Source: Bacillus thermotolerans (GTDB lineage: Bacteria; Bacillota; Bacilli; Bacillales; Domibacillaceae). From it: 64,000 nucleotides of DNA. The notes below the pieces were generated by a model. The model saw only the letters and a program-made list of their open reading frames with translations, searched no databases and was not told the DNA's origin. How positions within the stretch are numbered: position 1 is the stretch's first letter; every line of letters begins with the position of its first letter. Position numbers and translations under genes: made by a program. Below, piece by piece: positions 26,030 through 34,374 of this stretch. Location of the stretch: NCBI RefSeq assembly GCF_000812025.2, contig NZ_JWJE02000009.1, positions 1 to 64,000 on the forward strand, given 5' to 3'.

Positions 26030-26456
26030 TTCAGTTTGTCGACAAAAGGGTTCGGAATGGTCTCATTCTGGACCCTTTTTCGATCTTTTACTAGCGTTGA
26101 CCCTATTTATAGAAAAGACTGGACCTCTCCAAGGCCATCATTTAGACCATTTCTGGACCTTGCCAAGTCCAGTTGGCCACTTTCTTAAGATTCATGGCAG
26201 CAAAAGTAATCATCGCCTGCATGGACAATTTTTAAGTCTCCTTAGTGAACTTGATTACCCTTATTGATTGGAACGGAAGACGCGCAGACTCCTGCGGGAT
26301 CAGCGGGACAGGTGAGACCCCGCAAAGCGGAGCTTGAGGAGGCTCACCGCCCGCTCCGTGGAAAGCGAAGCGTCTGGAGTGGAAATCAACACACTTACAG
26401 GCAAAATAAAAAGACTGCAGACGCTCGATTTCCATCGAGTTTGTCTACAGTCTGAA
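26030..26456. mobile_element. 427-bp non-autonomous element with IS1182-like transposase tail (copy 1)
   Basis: The ends TTCAGTTTGTCGACAAA and, inverted, TTCAGACTGTAGACAAA are imperfect terminal inverted repeats. The minus strand at 26142-26222 encodes MQAMITFAAMNLKKVANWTW then QGPEMV and a stop, the C-terminus of an IS1182-type transposase (family from pattern memory). The other half is a GC-rich block of a kind common in Bacillaceae intergenic regions (AAGCGAAGCGTCTGGAG). About 95% identical by eye to the inverted copy at 45353-45778. It is flanked on both sides by the same terminator hairpin. No complete transposase is present. Confidence 0.8.
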
Positions 26457-26483
26457 ACGGCTGCTTTATGCAGCCGCTTTTTT
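26457..26483. terminator. right copy of the duplicated pepV/ytkP terminator hairpin
   Basis: ACGGCTGC, TTTAT, GCAGCCGC followed by a T run. This copy retains the T run for plus-strand transcription; the left copy retains the A run, as if one bidirectional terminator had been duplicated around the element. Confidence 0.8.
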
Positions 26484-26513
26484 GTAGAAACTGTTGGGGC
26501 AGCTTCTGTCTGA

Positions 26514-27443
26514 TTAAAATTGGAAAAGGTCGCTTGAAAGGTAGCGTTCGCCAGTATCACACATGATGCATACAACAATGTCATCTTTCGTTAATGTTTT
26601 AGCCGTTTGAATGGCCGCATAGCAGGCAGCACCGGATGACGGGCCAACAAGCACGCCTTCCTCGCTGGCAAGACGGCGGGCTGTTTCATATGCATGCTCA
26701 TCTTCAATTTTGTAAATGTAATCATACACATCTTCATTAAGTGTATCCGGGATAAAGCCGGGGCTTGTCCCTACAAGCTTGTGCTTACCTGGCTTGCCGC
26801 CCGAGAGAACAGGTGAACCTGCGGGCTCTACAACATGCACCTTTACGCCTGGCACATGCTCTTTTAATACTTCACCTGTGCCGGTAATCGTTCCTCCTGT
26901 GCCAGCTGTTGCCACGAAAGCACCAAGGTTTTTGCCGATCTGTTTAACCCCTTCTAAGATTTCCAGCGCTGTCGTTTTCCGATGAGCGTCAGGGTTAGCC
27001 TGGTTTTCAAATTGCATTGGGATAAAGCTGTTAGGAATTTCCTTTGCCAGCTCCTCTGCCTTTTTGATGGAGCCAGGCATTTTTTCATCGCCAGGCGTTA
27101 GTACAACTTCTGCGCCGTACGCCTTCAACAGATTAATCCGTTCTTTTGTCATTGTATCAGGCATCACAAGGATCGCCTTGTAGCCTCTGGCAGCCGCGTT
27201 CATCGCCAAGCCGATACCTGTGTTCCCGCTTGTCGGTTCAATAATTGTCGCACCCGGCTTAAGCAGCCCGGCTTTTTCCGCTTCGACGATCATATTAAAG
27301 GCAGCCCGGTCTTTTACACTCCTGCTCGGATTAAAAAACTCAAGCTTTAAATATATGTCGGCCCCTTCCTCGGGGTTTAGTTTATTTAATTTCAATAACG
27401 GTGTGTCACCAATTAAGTCAGCAATATTATCAACGGTTTTCAC
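26514..27443 (-). CDS. ytkP: cysteine synthase-like PLP enzyme YtkP
   Basis: A 309-residue fold-type II PLP enzyme of the cysteine synthase/cystathionine beta-synthase family. The PLP lysine is Lys44 in SRSVKDRA; the phosphate and carboxylate loops are EPTSGNTGIG (residues 69-78) and TAGTGGTITGTG. Position between pepV and ytlP matches ytkP of B. subtilis, a paralogue of CysK. It likely makes cysteine from O-acetylserine and sulfide, but members of this group also use other acceptors, so the reaction is not certain. It is convergent with pepV. Confidence 0.85.
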   Translation of the reverse strand: MKTVDNIADLIGDTPLLKLNKLNPEEGADIYLKLEFFNPSRSVKDRAAFNMIVEAEKAGLLKPGATIIEPTSGNTGIGLAMNAAARGYKAILVMPDTMTKERINLLKAYGAEVVLTPGDEKMPGSIKKAEELAKEIPNSFIPMQFENQANPDAHRKTTALEILEGVKQIGKNLGAFVATAGTGGTITGTGEVLKEHVPGVKVHVVEPAGSPVLSGGKPGKHKLVGTSPGFIPDTLNEDVYDYIYKIEDEHAYETARRLASEEGVLVGPSSGAACYAAIQTAKTLTKDDIVVCIMCDTGERYLSSDLFQF

Positions 27444-27596
27444 TGCTAATGTTCATCCTTCCATTAAATATCTTTATCTTATTATTATCACATTACCTGA
27501 ATTAATCCAATCATACAGCCTGTTTTTCTTGCGTTTATTTGCGGTGCCTATTTGCTTTTTAGTATAATGCTCAAAAATAAGACAGGAGAGAAAAGA

Positions 27597-28130
27597 ATGA
27601 AGCGAAATCACTTTTTCTATGCCTTGCCCCTGCCGGCTGAGGTAAAGCGAGAACTATATGAGTTTGTGCAAAATAAGGAGCTTCCCTTCAGCCGGTTTGT
27701 CCACCAAGAAGACCTGCATCTGACTCTTGCTTTTCTTGGAGCAGCAGAAGAAGACAAGCTAAACGCTTCCATCGAGCTCGTTGCGGAAGCCATCCAGCAA
27801 ATAGCCCCTTTCCCATTGTCGATCCATTCCCTTGGCTGGTTCGGGAAGAAGACGAGCCCCCGCATTTTTTGGGCGGGGGTAAAGGAAGAAGAACAGCTCT
27901 ATACACTGCAGAAAAAAGTATACGAAGCTTGCAGGCAGGCAGGCTTTGAGCTTGACCGCAAGCCATTCCGTCCGCATATTACCGTAGCGAGAAAATGGAA
28001 AGGAGAGGTACCTTTTGAGCTTCCCGCTGATGCCTTCGAAAAAAATTTTTTAACAAATTCTGTCGTTCTATACGAAACACATCTCGATAAACTGCCGAAA
28101 TATAAAGTGAAGCATCAGTTTGAGCTTTAG
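27597..28130 (+). CDS. thpR: RNA 2',3'-cyclic phosphodiesterase (YtlP)
   Basis: A 177-residue 2H phosphoesterase. The two HxT motifs are His41-Leu-Thr43 (HLTLAFLG) and His128-Ile-Thr130 (HITVARK), which open 2',3'-cyclic phosphate ends of RNA. The family was first called 2'-5' RNA ligase (LigT). The frame continues upstream, but the ATG at 27597 follows ACAGGAGAG and gives the family start MKRNHFFYALPLPAEV. A TATAAT -10 is visible at about 27563. The stop lies 25 bases before ytlQ, as in the B. subtilis ytlP-ytlQ pair. Confidence 0.9.
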   Translation: MKRNHFFYALPLPAEVKRELYEFVQNKELPFSRFVHQEDLHLTLAFLGAAEEDKLNASIELVAEAIQQIAPFPLSIHSLGWFGKKTSPRIFWAGVKEEEQLYTLQKKVYEACRQAGFELDRKPFRPHITVARKWKGEVPFELPADAFEKNFLTNSVVLYETHLDKLPKYKVKHQFEL

Positions 28131-28155
28131 AATTGGAAGGAAAGGATCGTTGACC

Positions 28156-29136
28156 ATGGCGCAGTTAGTGAAGTTACAGGATTACGTATCCCGCTATGAA
28201 AAGGATATTTACCAATATCCGTCTCGCTTTGTCCGTTTAAAAAACATTCAGTGGAAAAGCATGAGAAGAGACTGGGAGCGTTATCAGGGAAGGAAGGTGC
28301 TGCGGCAGGAGCTGATCGAAGAAATAGAGACAGGTCAGGGACCAGTTACCCTTGCAGGCCGGTTAAAGTTATGGTTTTTCCGTCATAAAGAAGAAGAGTG
28401 GCCAGATGAGTTCGCTGTTAACGAGGCGTTCCTTGGTGTGAATGAGGTAGCTGCCGCTGAAACGATAGATGATCTAAGGAGGTTTTTCTTAAGTGAGCTG
28501 TTTGCCTTCCAAATGAAGTGGGCCAGCTCAACTTCACAGGAGACATCGTATGTAGATCGGAAATATTTTTACGACGAGCTCTTAAAGCTGCTGCTGCAAG
28601 GGCTGCCGGATAGCTTTTTGCTTATGTACAAGCCTGTTATGCAGCTAAAAAGTGCACCAGTAGAGCTTGAACTCATTTTGCTGACCCCGACAGAAGTTTG
28701 GTGCTTGACGTTTTTAGAGAAAGAAGATCAATCGGTATTTATTGGTTCGCGCGATCGCTTCTGGATAAAAAGAAATGGGGAGAAGTCAAGCCGTGTGCTG
28801 AGTCCGCTCCTTACGATCAGCCGAGCAGAAGCTGTGCTTAAGGCGGTATTTCAGCAAGCGGAGCTTGATTTTCCTATTAAAAAGGCAGTGATCTCTCGAA
28901 ATGGATTTATTGATTATCCGGAAGCCCCTGCCTCCTTGGAAGTGATCGACAGCCGCAGGTTTTTACCTTGGTTTCAACGTTTACAAGGCACGCCTTCTCC
29001 GTTAAAGACAGCGCAGCTGAGAGCGGCTAAAGCCCTGCTTCAATCCACCCAGACAACGAGTACTATCCGGCCGGAGTGGGAAAGGCATGAAGGTTCTTGG
29101 CTCTATCATACAATTAAAGAAGAAGAGGAAGAGTAA
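28156..29136 (+). CDS. ytlQ: YtlQ-like protein of unknown function
   Basis: A 326-residue soluble protein with no domain that I can assign. It begins MAQLVKLQDYVSRYEKDIYQYPSRF and contains a long helical N-terminal part with several Trp/Arg motifs (WKSMRRDWERYQG). Position downstream of thpR matches ytlQ of B. subtilis. The NERD nuclease-related group is a possibility I considered from weak resemblance in VELELILLTPTEVW, but this is not firm. A TTG two codons upstream is an alternative start. It is probably co-transcribed with thpR. Confidence 0.7.
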   Translation: MAQLVKLQDYVSRYEKDIYQYPSRFVRLKNIQWKSMRRDWERYQGRKVLRQELIEEIETGQGPVTLAGRLKLWFFRHKEEEWPDEFAVNEAFLGVNEVAAAETIDDLRRFFLSELFAFQMKWASSTSQETSYVDRKYFYDELLKLLLQGLPDSFLLMYKPVMQLKSAPVELELILLTPTEVWCLTFLEKEDQSVFIGSRDRFWIKRNGEKSSRVLSPLLTISRAEAVLKAVFQQAELDFPIKKAVISRNGFIDYPEAPASLEVIDSRRFLPWFQRLQGTPSPLKTAQLRAAKALLQSTQTTSTIRPEWERHEGSWLYHTIKEEEEE

Positions 29137-29287
29137 ATAAAAGCGTCTATTCTCTTGAAAACACGTTCCTTTGTCTCAATCCTTCAAATAACGTAGCCGA
29201 ATGTGTTATTTCATGATAAAATAACAAATAACTTTGACGGTAATTTTCAGCAAACGGCGAAAAAGGGAATGTTTTGGACATGACAAG

Positions 29288-29326
29288 GATAGCTATTGCG
29301 TCATTGATCGATAGCTGTCTTTTTTA
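29288..29326 (+). terminator. terminator-like hairpin just before ytmP
   Basis: GATAGCTAT pairs with ATAGCTGTC (one G-U pair), with a 14-base loop and a run of seven T. It lies 150 bases after the ytlQ stop and only 29 bases before the ytmP start, so it may be the ytlQ terminator or an attenuator in the ytmP leader. Confidence 0.65.
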
Positions 29327-29354
29327 TTCTTGTACTAAATGAAGGTGACGAACG

Positions 29355-30137
29355 GTGGAATACTTACTCGGACAAGACTGGGAAATCACGCCGGCTGGCG
29401 GAGCAACAGGAAAAGCCTATATAGCTAAGCACCAAGATGAACAGCAGCTGTTTTTAAAGAGGAACTCTTCTCCTTTCTTAGCAGTCTTATCGGCCGAAGG
29501 AATTGTGCCGAAGTTAGTTTGGACAAAGAGGGTGGAGAATGGGGATGTCATCACCGCCCAGCATTGGCTTCAGGGCCGGGAGCTTAGACCGGAAGAGATG
29601 GCAACGGGCCGCGTAGCTCGGCTCATGAGCAAAATTCACTCTTCACAGCCGCTGCTGTCCATGCTTGAGAAACTGGATAAGGAAAAGGTTGACCCTTATA
29701 CTTCAATGAGGCACCTGGAGCAGCAGCTTGATGCGGAAGTAATGATGCATGAAGACGTTCACTCAGCTCTTGAATTTCTTTATGAGTACCTTCAGGAAGT
29801 AAGACATGGAGAGTACGTTGTTTGCCATGGAGATATTAATCATAATAATTGGCTCTTATCGGATGAGGATGAGCTGTATTTAATTGATTGGGATGGAGCG
29901 ATGATTGCTGATCCAGCCATGGATTTAGGCATGTTGCTGTATAAGTATGTAGAAGCGGGAAATTGGGAAGAGTGGCTGGCTCAGTACGACTTGGCTTTTA
30001 CCCCTCATCTTCACTTAAGAATGAAGTGGTATGCAATTGTCCAGGTACTGGCATCGATTCAATGGGATAAAGATACAGGTCGTCTTCATGAGATGAACAA
30101 AGGCCTTCGCGAGCTGGCTCAAATACTTAGACGCTGA
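29355..30137 (+). CDS. ytmP: APH/choline-kinase-like phosphotransferase YtmP
   Basis: A 260-residue kinase-fold protein of the aminoglycoside phosphotransferase/choline kinase family. The catalytic loop is VCHGDINHNNWLLS, and the metal-binding motif is YLIDWDGAMIADPAMDLGMLL. B. subtilis YtmP has the same neighbours and unknown substrate; it need not confer antibiotic resistance. The start codon is GTG after AAGGTGA. In B. subtilis the small gene ytzH follows; I see no equivalent in the 145 bases before trmB. Confidence 0.83.
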   Translation: MEYLLGQDWEITPAGGATGKAYIAKHQDEQQLFLKRNSSPFLAVLSAEGIVPKLVWTKRVENGDVITAQHWLQGRELRPEEMATGRVARLMSKIHSSQPLLSMLEKLDKEKVDPYTSMRHLEQQLDAEVMMHEDVHSALEFLYEYLQEVRHGEYVVCHGDINHNNWLLSDEDELYLIDWDGAMIADPAMDLGMLLYKYVEAGNWEEWLAQYDLAFTPHLHLRMKWYAIVQVLASIQWDKDTGRLHEMNKGLRELAQILRR

Positions 30138-30190
30138 AAAAGCGTTTGTTACGAGTCAGCGAAAGCTCTTTGAAATGAATACGTATACAG

Positions 30191-30214
30191 AAAGAGTCGT
30201 CAGGCTCTTTTTTT
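30191..30214 (+). terminator. terminator after ytmP
   Basis: AAAGAGTC pairs with GGCTCTTT (one G-U pair) around GTCA, followed by TTTT. It separates ytmP from trmB. Confidence 0.8.
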
Positions 30215-30282
30215 ATGTGCATTGCATCTAACCCAATATCATGGTATGGTTTGAACGAAAAAAGAATAAATGAGGTGCAGCT

Positions 30283-30924
30283 ATGCGTTTGCGACATAAA
30301 CCATGGGCCCGTGAAAAAATTGAGGCTCATCCCCAATATGTAATTCTGCAGCCCGAAGAACAAAAAGGCCGCTGGAAGGAAGCATTTCAAAACGACCATC
30401 CTATTTACATCGAGGTGGGAACGGGAAAGGGCCAGTTTGTGACTGAAATGGCAAAGGCCCATCCGGATGTTAACTTCATCGGTATTGAAGTATATGAAAG
30501 CGTCATGGTTACTGCTTTGGACCGGCTTATTGAAGCAGAGCTTCCGAACTTAAAACTCTTGAATGTAGATGCGGAGAATCTAACCGATTACTTTGAAAAA
30601 GGGGAAGTCAGCCGCGTGTACTTAAACTTTTCCGATCCATGGCCGAAAAAACGCCATGCCAAGCGGCGTTTAACATACAAAACTTTCTTAAAGCGGTATG
30701 AGGATATTATGCCGGCTAGCGGAGAAATTCATTTTAAGACGGATAATCAAGGGCTGTTTGAATTTTCACTAATGAGCTTTTCTGAATATGGAATGCTATT
30801 GAAGTTTGTCAGCTTGGATCTTCATAACAGTGACTTTGAAGGGAATATTATGACTGAATATGAAGAGAAATTTTCAGCAAAAGGCCAGCGAATTTACCGG
30901 GCAGAAGCGGCTTTTCGCTCATAG
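30283..30924 (+). CDS. trmB: tRNA (guanine-N7-)-methyltransferase TrmB
   Basis: A 213-residue SAM-dependent enzyme that forms m7G46 in the variable loop of tRNAs (YtmQ in B. subtilis). The N-terminus [17 protein letters not shown], the SAM motif [15 protein letters not shown], and the TrmB signature [17 protein letters not shown] are all present. The start follows TGAGGTGCAGCT. It is followed by a strong terminator and so seems to be transcribed alone. Confidence 0.95.
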   Translation: MRLRHKPWAREKIEAHPQYVILQPEEQKGRWKEAFQNDHPIYIEVGTGKGQFVTEMAKAHPDVNFIGIEVYESVMVTALDRLIEAELPNLKLLNVDAENLTDYFEKGEVSRVYLNFSDPWPKKRHAKRRLTYKTFLKRYEDIMPASGEIHFKTDNQGLFEFSLMSFSEYGMLLKFVSLDLHNSDFEGNIMTEYEEKFSAKGQRIYRAEAAFRS

Positions 30925-30937
30925 TTAAGTTTCTAGG

Positions 30938-30982
30938 GACTGTCTCATTGTCGAAAGCCGACAGATGGGACGGTCTTTTTTT
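30938..30982 (+). terminator. terminator after trmB
   Basis: GACTGTC...GTCG, AAAG loop, CGAC...GACGGTC forms a long stem with two small mismatches, followed by seven T. Confidence 0.92.
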
Positions 30983-31072
30983 ATAGATGGTTGCATTTCC
31001 TAATCAAGTGAATAGAAAGACTTTTCTAAAAAGTGTTACAATCAAGATATAAATGAAAAGAGGAGGATGTTT

Positions 31073-31939
31073 ATGGAAAAGCTTACAGTTGGAGAGGTTA
31101 CACTAACCTGGTTAGATGGAGGGGTTACGCATTTGGATGGCGGCGCCATGTTCGGAGTAGTTCCAAGGCCGCTATGGTCACGTAAATATGAATACAATGA
31201 GAAAAACCAGATAGAGCTGAGAACGGACCCTATTTTCTTTCAGATGGAAGGGAAAAATATTCTAATTGAATCGGGTATCGGAAAAGGACGGCTGACAGAG
31301 AAGCAGATTCGTAATTATGGTGTGACTGAGGAATCGAAGGTAGAAGAGAGTTTAGAGGAGCTTGGATTAACACCGGCAGATATTGATGTTGTGCTAATGA
31401 CACATATGCATTTTGATCATGCGCTCGGTTTAACGAAGCGGCAGGACGGAAAGCTTGTACCAGCTTTTCCGAATGCGGTCATTTACACATCGTCGGTAGA
31501 GTGGGAAGAAATGCGAAATCCCAATATTCGCTCAAAAAGTACGTACTGGGAAGAGAACTGGACAGCGATTGAGCACCAGGTTAAAACCTTTGATGAGGAG
31601 TTCGAGCCTGTAAAAGGTGTGCGAATGATTCATACAGGCGGGCACAGTGCCGGTCATTCTATTATTATCATTGAAACAGGTGAAGAGCGTCTTGTCCACA
31701 TGGCGGACTTGCTAGCCACGCATGCTCATCAAAATGTTCTATGGGTAATGGCTTATGATGATTATCCGATGGATTCGATTGAGGCTAAAAAGCGCTGGCT
31801 GCCGGAAGTGATGAAGAAAGAAGATTGGCTTTTCTTTTACCATGATGCCGTTTACCGGGCAGTCAAGTGGAACGAAGAGGGCGAGCTGATCGATTACGTA
31901 AGAAAAGAAAGAAGCCCGGTGCAGAGTGAAAGCAGCTAA
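31073..31939 (+). CDS. ytnP: metallo-beta-lactamase-fold lactonase YtnP
   Basis: A 288-residue MBL-fold hydrolase. The zinc motif is His111-Met-His113-Phe-Asp115-His116 ([10 protein letters not shown]); further ligands lie in TGGHSAGHS and [10 protein letters not shown]. subtilis YtnP hydrolyses N-acyl-homoserine lactones and so disrupts signalling of other bacteria. The ATG at 31073 is used because the AGGAGG ribosome binding site abuts the ATG two codons earlier. It is downstream of trmB as in B. subtilis. Lactone specificity cannot be confirmed from sequence. Confidence 0.88.
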   Translation: MEKLTVGEVTLTWLDGGVTHLDGGAMFGVVPRPLWSRKYEYNEKNQIELRTDPIFFQMEGKNILIESGIGKGRLTEKQIRNYGVTEESKVEESLEELGLTPADIDVVLMTHMHFDHALGLTKRQDGKLVPAFPNAVIYTSSVEWEEMRNPNIRSKSTYWEENWTAIEHQVKTFDEEFEPVKGVRMIHTGGHSAGHSIIIIETGEERLVHMADLLATHAHQNVLWVMAYDDYPMDSIEAKKRWLPEVMKKEDWLFFYHDAVYRAVKWNEEGELIDYVRKERSPVQSESS

Positions 31940-31955
31940 GAATATTCATGCTCAC

Positions 31956-32013
31956 TGCTTTTCCGGGACACAGCAGCCGCATTGCTTCAGCTGGCGCTGT
32001 GTTCCGGGAAGCA
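31956..32013. repeat. long imperfect hairpin after ytnP
   Basis: TGCTTTTCCGGGACACAGC (31956-31974) pairs with GCTGTGTTCCGGGAAGCA (31996-32013) over about 18 positions with one bulge and G-U pairs. No T run follows, so it is not a classic intrinsic terminator. It may stabilise the ytnP mRNA end or hinder transcription into ytzB. Confidence 0.6.
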
Positions 32014-32071
32014 AGATTTGAACAGCTGTAACAATGAAGCTGCTCAAGAAGAGCCCCGACTAGCTTTCTTA

Positions 32072-32392
32072 TTAATAAGTGCGGTATACATCCATGATAG
32101 TGCCAGTGTGAGAGTCAGCAATGAACTCGTATTGTTCCCTTTCCTGGCCAATTGTGCGAGAAACTCCGCCTTTATAAACCAATTTATTGATACCAGCTTT
32201 TTTGTATGGTTCGGGCTTCATCTTAATCCAAGAACCGTCGATGGGTCCTTCAGCTTTAAATGCTTCTTTTACTTCTTTCAGTGCCTTATCGGCTGATGCA
32301 TATGTACTTGTTGTTACATATTTTTGTGTAGCTACAGCACCGGCTGCCCCAGCAACTGCTCCCAAAATAAATGTTCCCCAATTCATTTTCAT
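32072..32392 (-). CDS. ytzB: YtzB-like PepSY-domain protein
   Basis: A 106-residue protein with an N-terminal hydrophobic, glycine/alanine-rich segment (WGTFILGAVAGAAGAVATQKYV), likely a membrane anchor, followed by a PepSY-like domain ending in YEFIADSHTGTIMDVYRTY. PepSY domains are thought to bind or inhibit peptidases. The ATG at 32392 is eight bases from GGGGAG; an upstream in-frame GTG abuts it and is rejected. It is divergent from the aminopeptidase ytoP, as in B. subtilis, which makes a regulatory link possible but unproven. Confidence 0.8.
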   Translation of the reverse strand: MKMNWGTFILGAVAGAAGAVATQKYVTTSTYASADKALKEVKEAFKAEGPIDGSWIKMKPEPYKKAGINKLVYKGGVSRTIGQEREQYEFIADSHTGTIMDVYRTY

Positions 32393-32574
32393 GCTATTCA
32401 CTCCCCTAATTTCATAGACTGTCTTTAGTATACCGCAAATGTTTAGTAATTTAAAATTTCTGCTTTTATTTTCTGTAAGGAGCTATGTAACATACTTGCC
32501 AGTCTCTTCATTGGCAAGATAGCCCAACTTTCTGTAAAATGGAAATAATAGTTCTTTAAAAAGGAGAATTCCTA

Positions 32575-33648
32575 ATGAATAAAGAGACAATGCAGCTTTT
32601 TAAAACATTAACCGAACTGCCGGGAGCGCCTGGCAATGAGCATGACGTTCGCAGATTCATGAGGTCCCAGCTGGAATTATATGCGGATGAAATCGTGCAG
32701 GATGGACTTGGCAGTATCTTCGGTGTGAAGAAAGGGAAAGAGGCGGAGCCTGTTGTCATGGTAGCCGGCCATATGGATGAAGTTGGTTTCATGGTCACAC
32801 AAATCACAGAAAATGGCATGATCCGCTTTCAACCGCTCGGCGGCTGGTGGAACCAAGTCCTTCTCGCCCAGCGTGTGCAAATTATAACGGATAGCGGGCC
32901 GGTGGTTGGCGTGGTTAGTTCGGTGCCTCCTCATTTGTTAAGTGAAGGACAGCGAAAAAAACCAATGGAGATCAAAAATATGCTCATTGATATTGGAGCT
33001 GATGACAGGGAAGACGCGAAGAAGATTGGGATCAAGCCGGGACAGCCTATTCTTCCGGTATCCGAATTTACGCCAATGGCCAATGAGAAGAAAATTTTGG
33101 CTAAAGCGTGGGATAACCGTTACGGATGCGGTTTAGCGATTGAACTGTTAAAGGAGTTAAAAGACGACATTGTGCCGAATACTCTTTATTCCGGTGCGAC
33201 TGTTCAGGAGGAAGTGGGGCTGCGTGGTGCACAAACGTCCGCTGAGATGATTAAACCAGATATATTCTATGCATTGGATGCCAGTCCGGCGAACGATGCT
33301 TCAGGTGACAAGAATGAATTCGGACAGCTTGGCAAAGGGGCGCTTTTACGTATTTTTGACCGAACAATGGTCACTCACCGGGGCATGCGTGAATTTGTGC
33401 TTGATACAGCGGAAACCCACAATATTCCTTATCAGTACTTTGTATCGCAAGGCGGAACGGATGCAGGCCGTGTACATACGTCTAATGAAGGGGTGCCAAG
33501 TGCGGTCATCGGTATTTGCTCCCGCTATATTCATACTCATGCATCTATCGTTCACGTGGATGATTATGCGGCGGCCAAAGAGCTTTTGATTCGTTTAGTC
33601 AAAGCAAGTGATAAGGCGACAGTTGATACGCTGAAATCAGGAAGTTAA
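32575..33648 (+). CDS. ytoP: M42-family glutamyl aminopeptidase YtoP
   Basis: A 357-residue di-metal aminopeptidase of the M42 family (tetrahedral TET-type enzymes). The metal and catalytic residues are in [49 protein letters not shown] and the C-terminal [15 protein letters not shown]. Such enzymes trim peptides released by proteasome-like proteases. The start follows AAGGAGAAT. It ends at a 13-bp terminator hairpin. Confidence 0.92.
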   Translation: MNKETMQLFKTLTELPGAPGNEHDVRRFMRSQLELYADEIVQDGLGSIFGVKKGKEAEPVVMVAGHMDEVGFMVTQITENGMIRFQPLGGWWNQVLLAQRVQIITDSGPVVGVVSSVPPHLLSEGQRKKPMEIKNMLIDIGADDREDAKKIGIKPGQPILPVSEFTPMANEKKILAKAWDNRYGCGLAIELLKELKDDIVPNTLYSGATVQEEVGLRGAQTSAEMIKPDIFYALDASPANDASGDKNEFGQLGKGALLRIFDRTMVTHRGMREFVLDTAETHNIPYQYFVSQGGTDAGRVHTSNEGVPSAVIGICSRYIHTHASIVHVDDYAAAKELLIRLVKASDKATVDTLKSGS

Positions 33649-33651
33649 GAG

Positions 33652-33690
33652 AAAGCCGGGTATTTTCCGTAAGGGAATACCCGGCTTTAA
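33652..33690 (+). terminator. terminator after ytoP
   Basis: AAAGCCGGGTATT and AATACCCGGCTTT form a perfect 13-bp stem; the T run is short. Confidence 0.8.
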
Positions 33691-33780
33691 TGGTATAAAT
33701 AGGCGAAAGAGAGCAGCTTGGAAAAACGGGATAAATAAAAAAGAATATTAAGTAGAAAATAGAAGGAGAAGACAGGAAAA

Positions 33781-34299
33781 ATGAAGATTGCCATCGGTTC
33801 ATTAAACCAAGCAAAAAAATCAGCGACAGAACAGGCAGCGGCTTTTGCGCATTTATATGCGAAAGTAATAGCGCTCTCTGTCCCTTCAGAAGTAAGCGAT
33901 CAGCCATTCTCGGATGCAGAGACGAAGCAAGGCGCGGTTAACCGGGCAAGCCACGCGCTTAAGAGGGCAGAAGCCGATATCGGCATTGGTCTTGAAGGCG
34001 GAGTCATGGAGATGGAGGAGGGCTTGTTCCTTTGTAATTGGGGAGCTCTTGCTTCTGCTGACCAGCCGGTGATCACAGCCGCAGGGGCGCGTATTTTACT
34101 GCCTGATGAAATAGCGGAACGCCTTCGTAAAGGGGAGGAGCTGGGACCTGTGATGGATCAGTTTACCGCCCGTGAAGGGATCCGCCAGCATGAGGGGGCG
34201 GTTGGAGTGTTCACAGCTGGGTTTATTACGAGAGATGAGATGTTCTTGCATATTGCCAAGCTGTTATTTGGTCAGTTTGTGTTGAAATACAGAAAATAA
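33781..34299 (+). CDS. DUF84-family NTPase (inosine/xanthosine triphosphatase-like)
   Basis: A 172-residue DUF84/YjjX-family protein. Typical blocks are KIAIGSLNQAKKSATEQAA, SEVSDQPFSDAETKQGAVNRA, and ADIGIGLEGGVMEME. E. coli YjjX hydrolyses ITP and XTP, clearing deaminated purine nucleotides; the same role is inferred here. The ATG follows AGAAGGAGAAGACAGG. The gene is absent from the equivalent position in B. subtilis as I recall it, and it seems to be transcribed separately from the EIIC gene that follows. Confidence 0.85.
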   Translation: MKIAIGSLNQAKKSATEQAAAFAHLYAKVIALSVPSEVSDQPFSDAETKQGAVNRASHALKRAEADIGIGLEGGVMEMEEGLFLCNWGALASADQPVITAAGARILLPDEIAERLRKGEELGPVMDQFTAREGIRQHEGAVGVFTAGFITRDEMFLHIAKLLFGQFVLKYRK

Positions 34300-34335
34300 T
34301 GTCTTCCGCTGGTTAACCGGTAAGTATATAATTGT

Positions 34336-34363
34336 CTTTACACTAGTTATCATCGGTGTAAAG
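34336..34363 (+). promoter_or_regulatory. palindrome overlapping the Shine-Dalgarno of the EIIC gene
   Basis: CTTTACAC and GTGTAAAG form a perfect 8-bp inverted repeat with a 12-base gap. The right arm overlaps AAGGAGG (34361-34367). A TATAAT box is at 34327-34332, so the left arm is near the expected transcript start. It could be an operator or an mRNA hairpin. Confidence 0.45.
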
Positions 34364-34374
34364 GAGGAGCGGAT

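Noticed and set aside
26264-26455. Small open frames within element copy 1, and their counterparts in copy 2
   Set aside because: Only the transposase tail is conserved in frame; the others read through the GC-rich block without start sites and differ between copies by frame-changing indels.
29355-30137. ytmP as an antibiotic (aminoglycoside) resistance gene
   Set aside because: The kinase fold is shared, but the gene is in a conserved core context with orthologues in B. subtilis and no resistance signature is visible.
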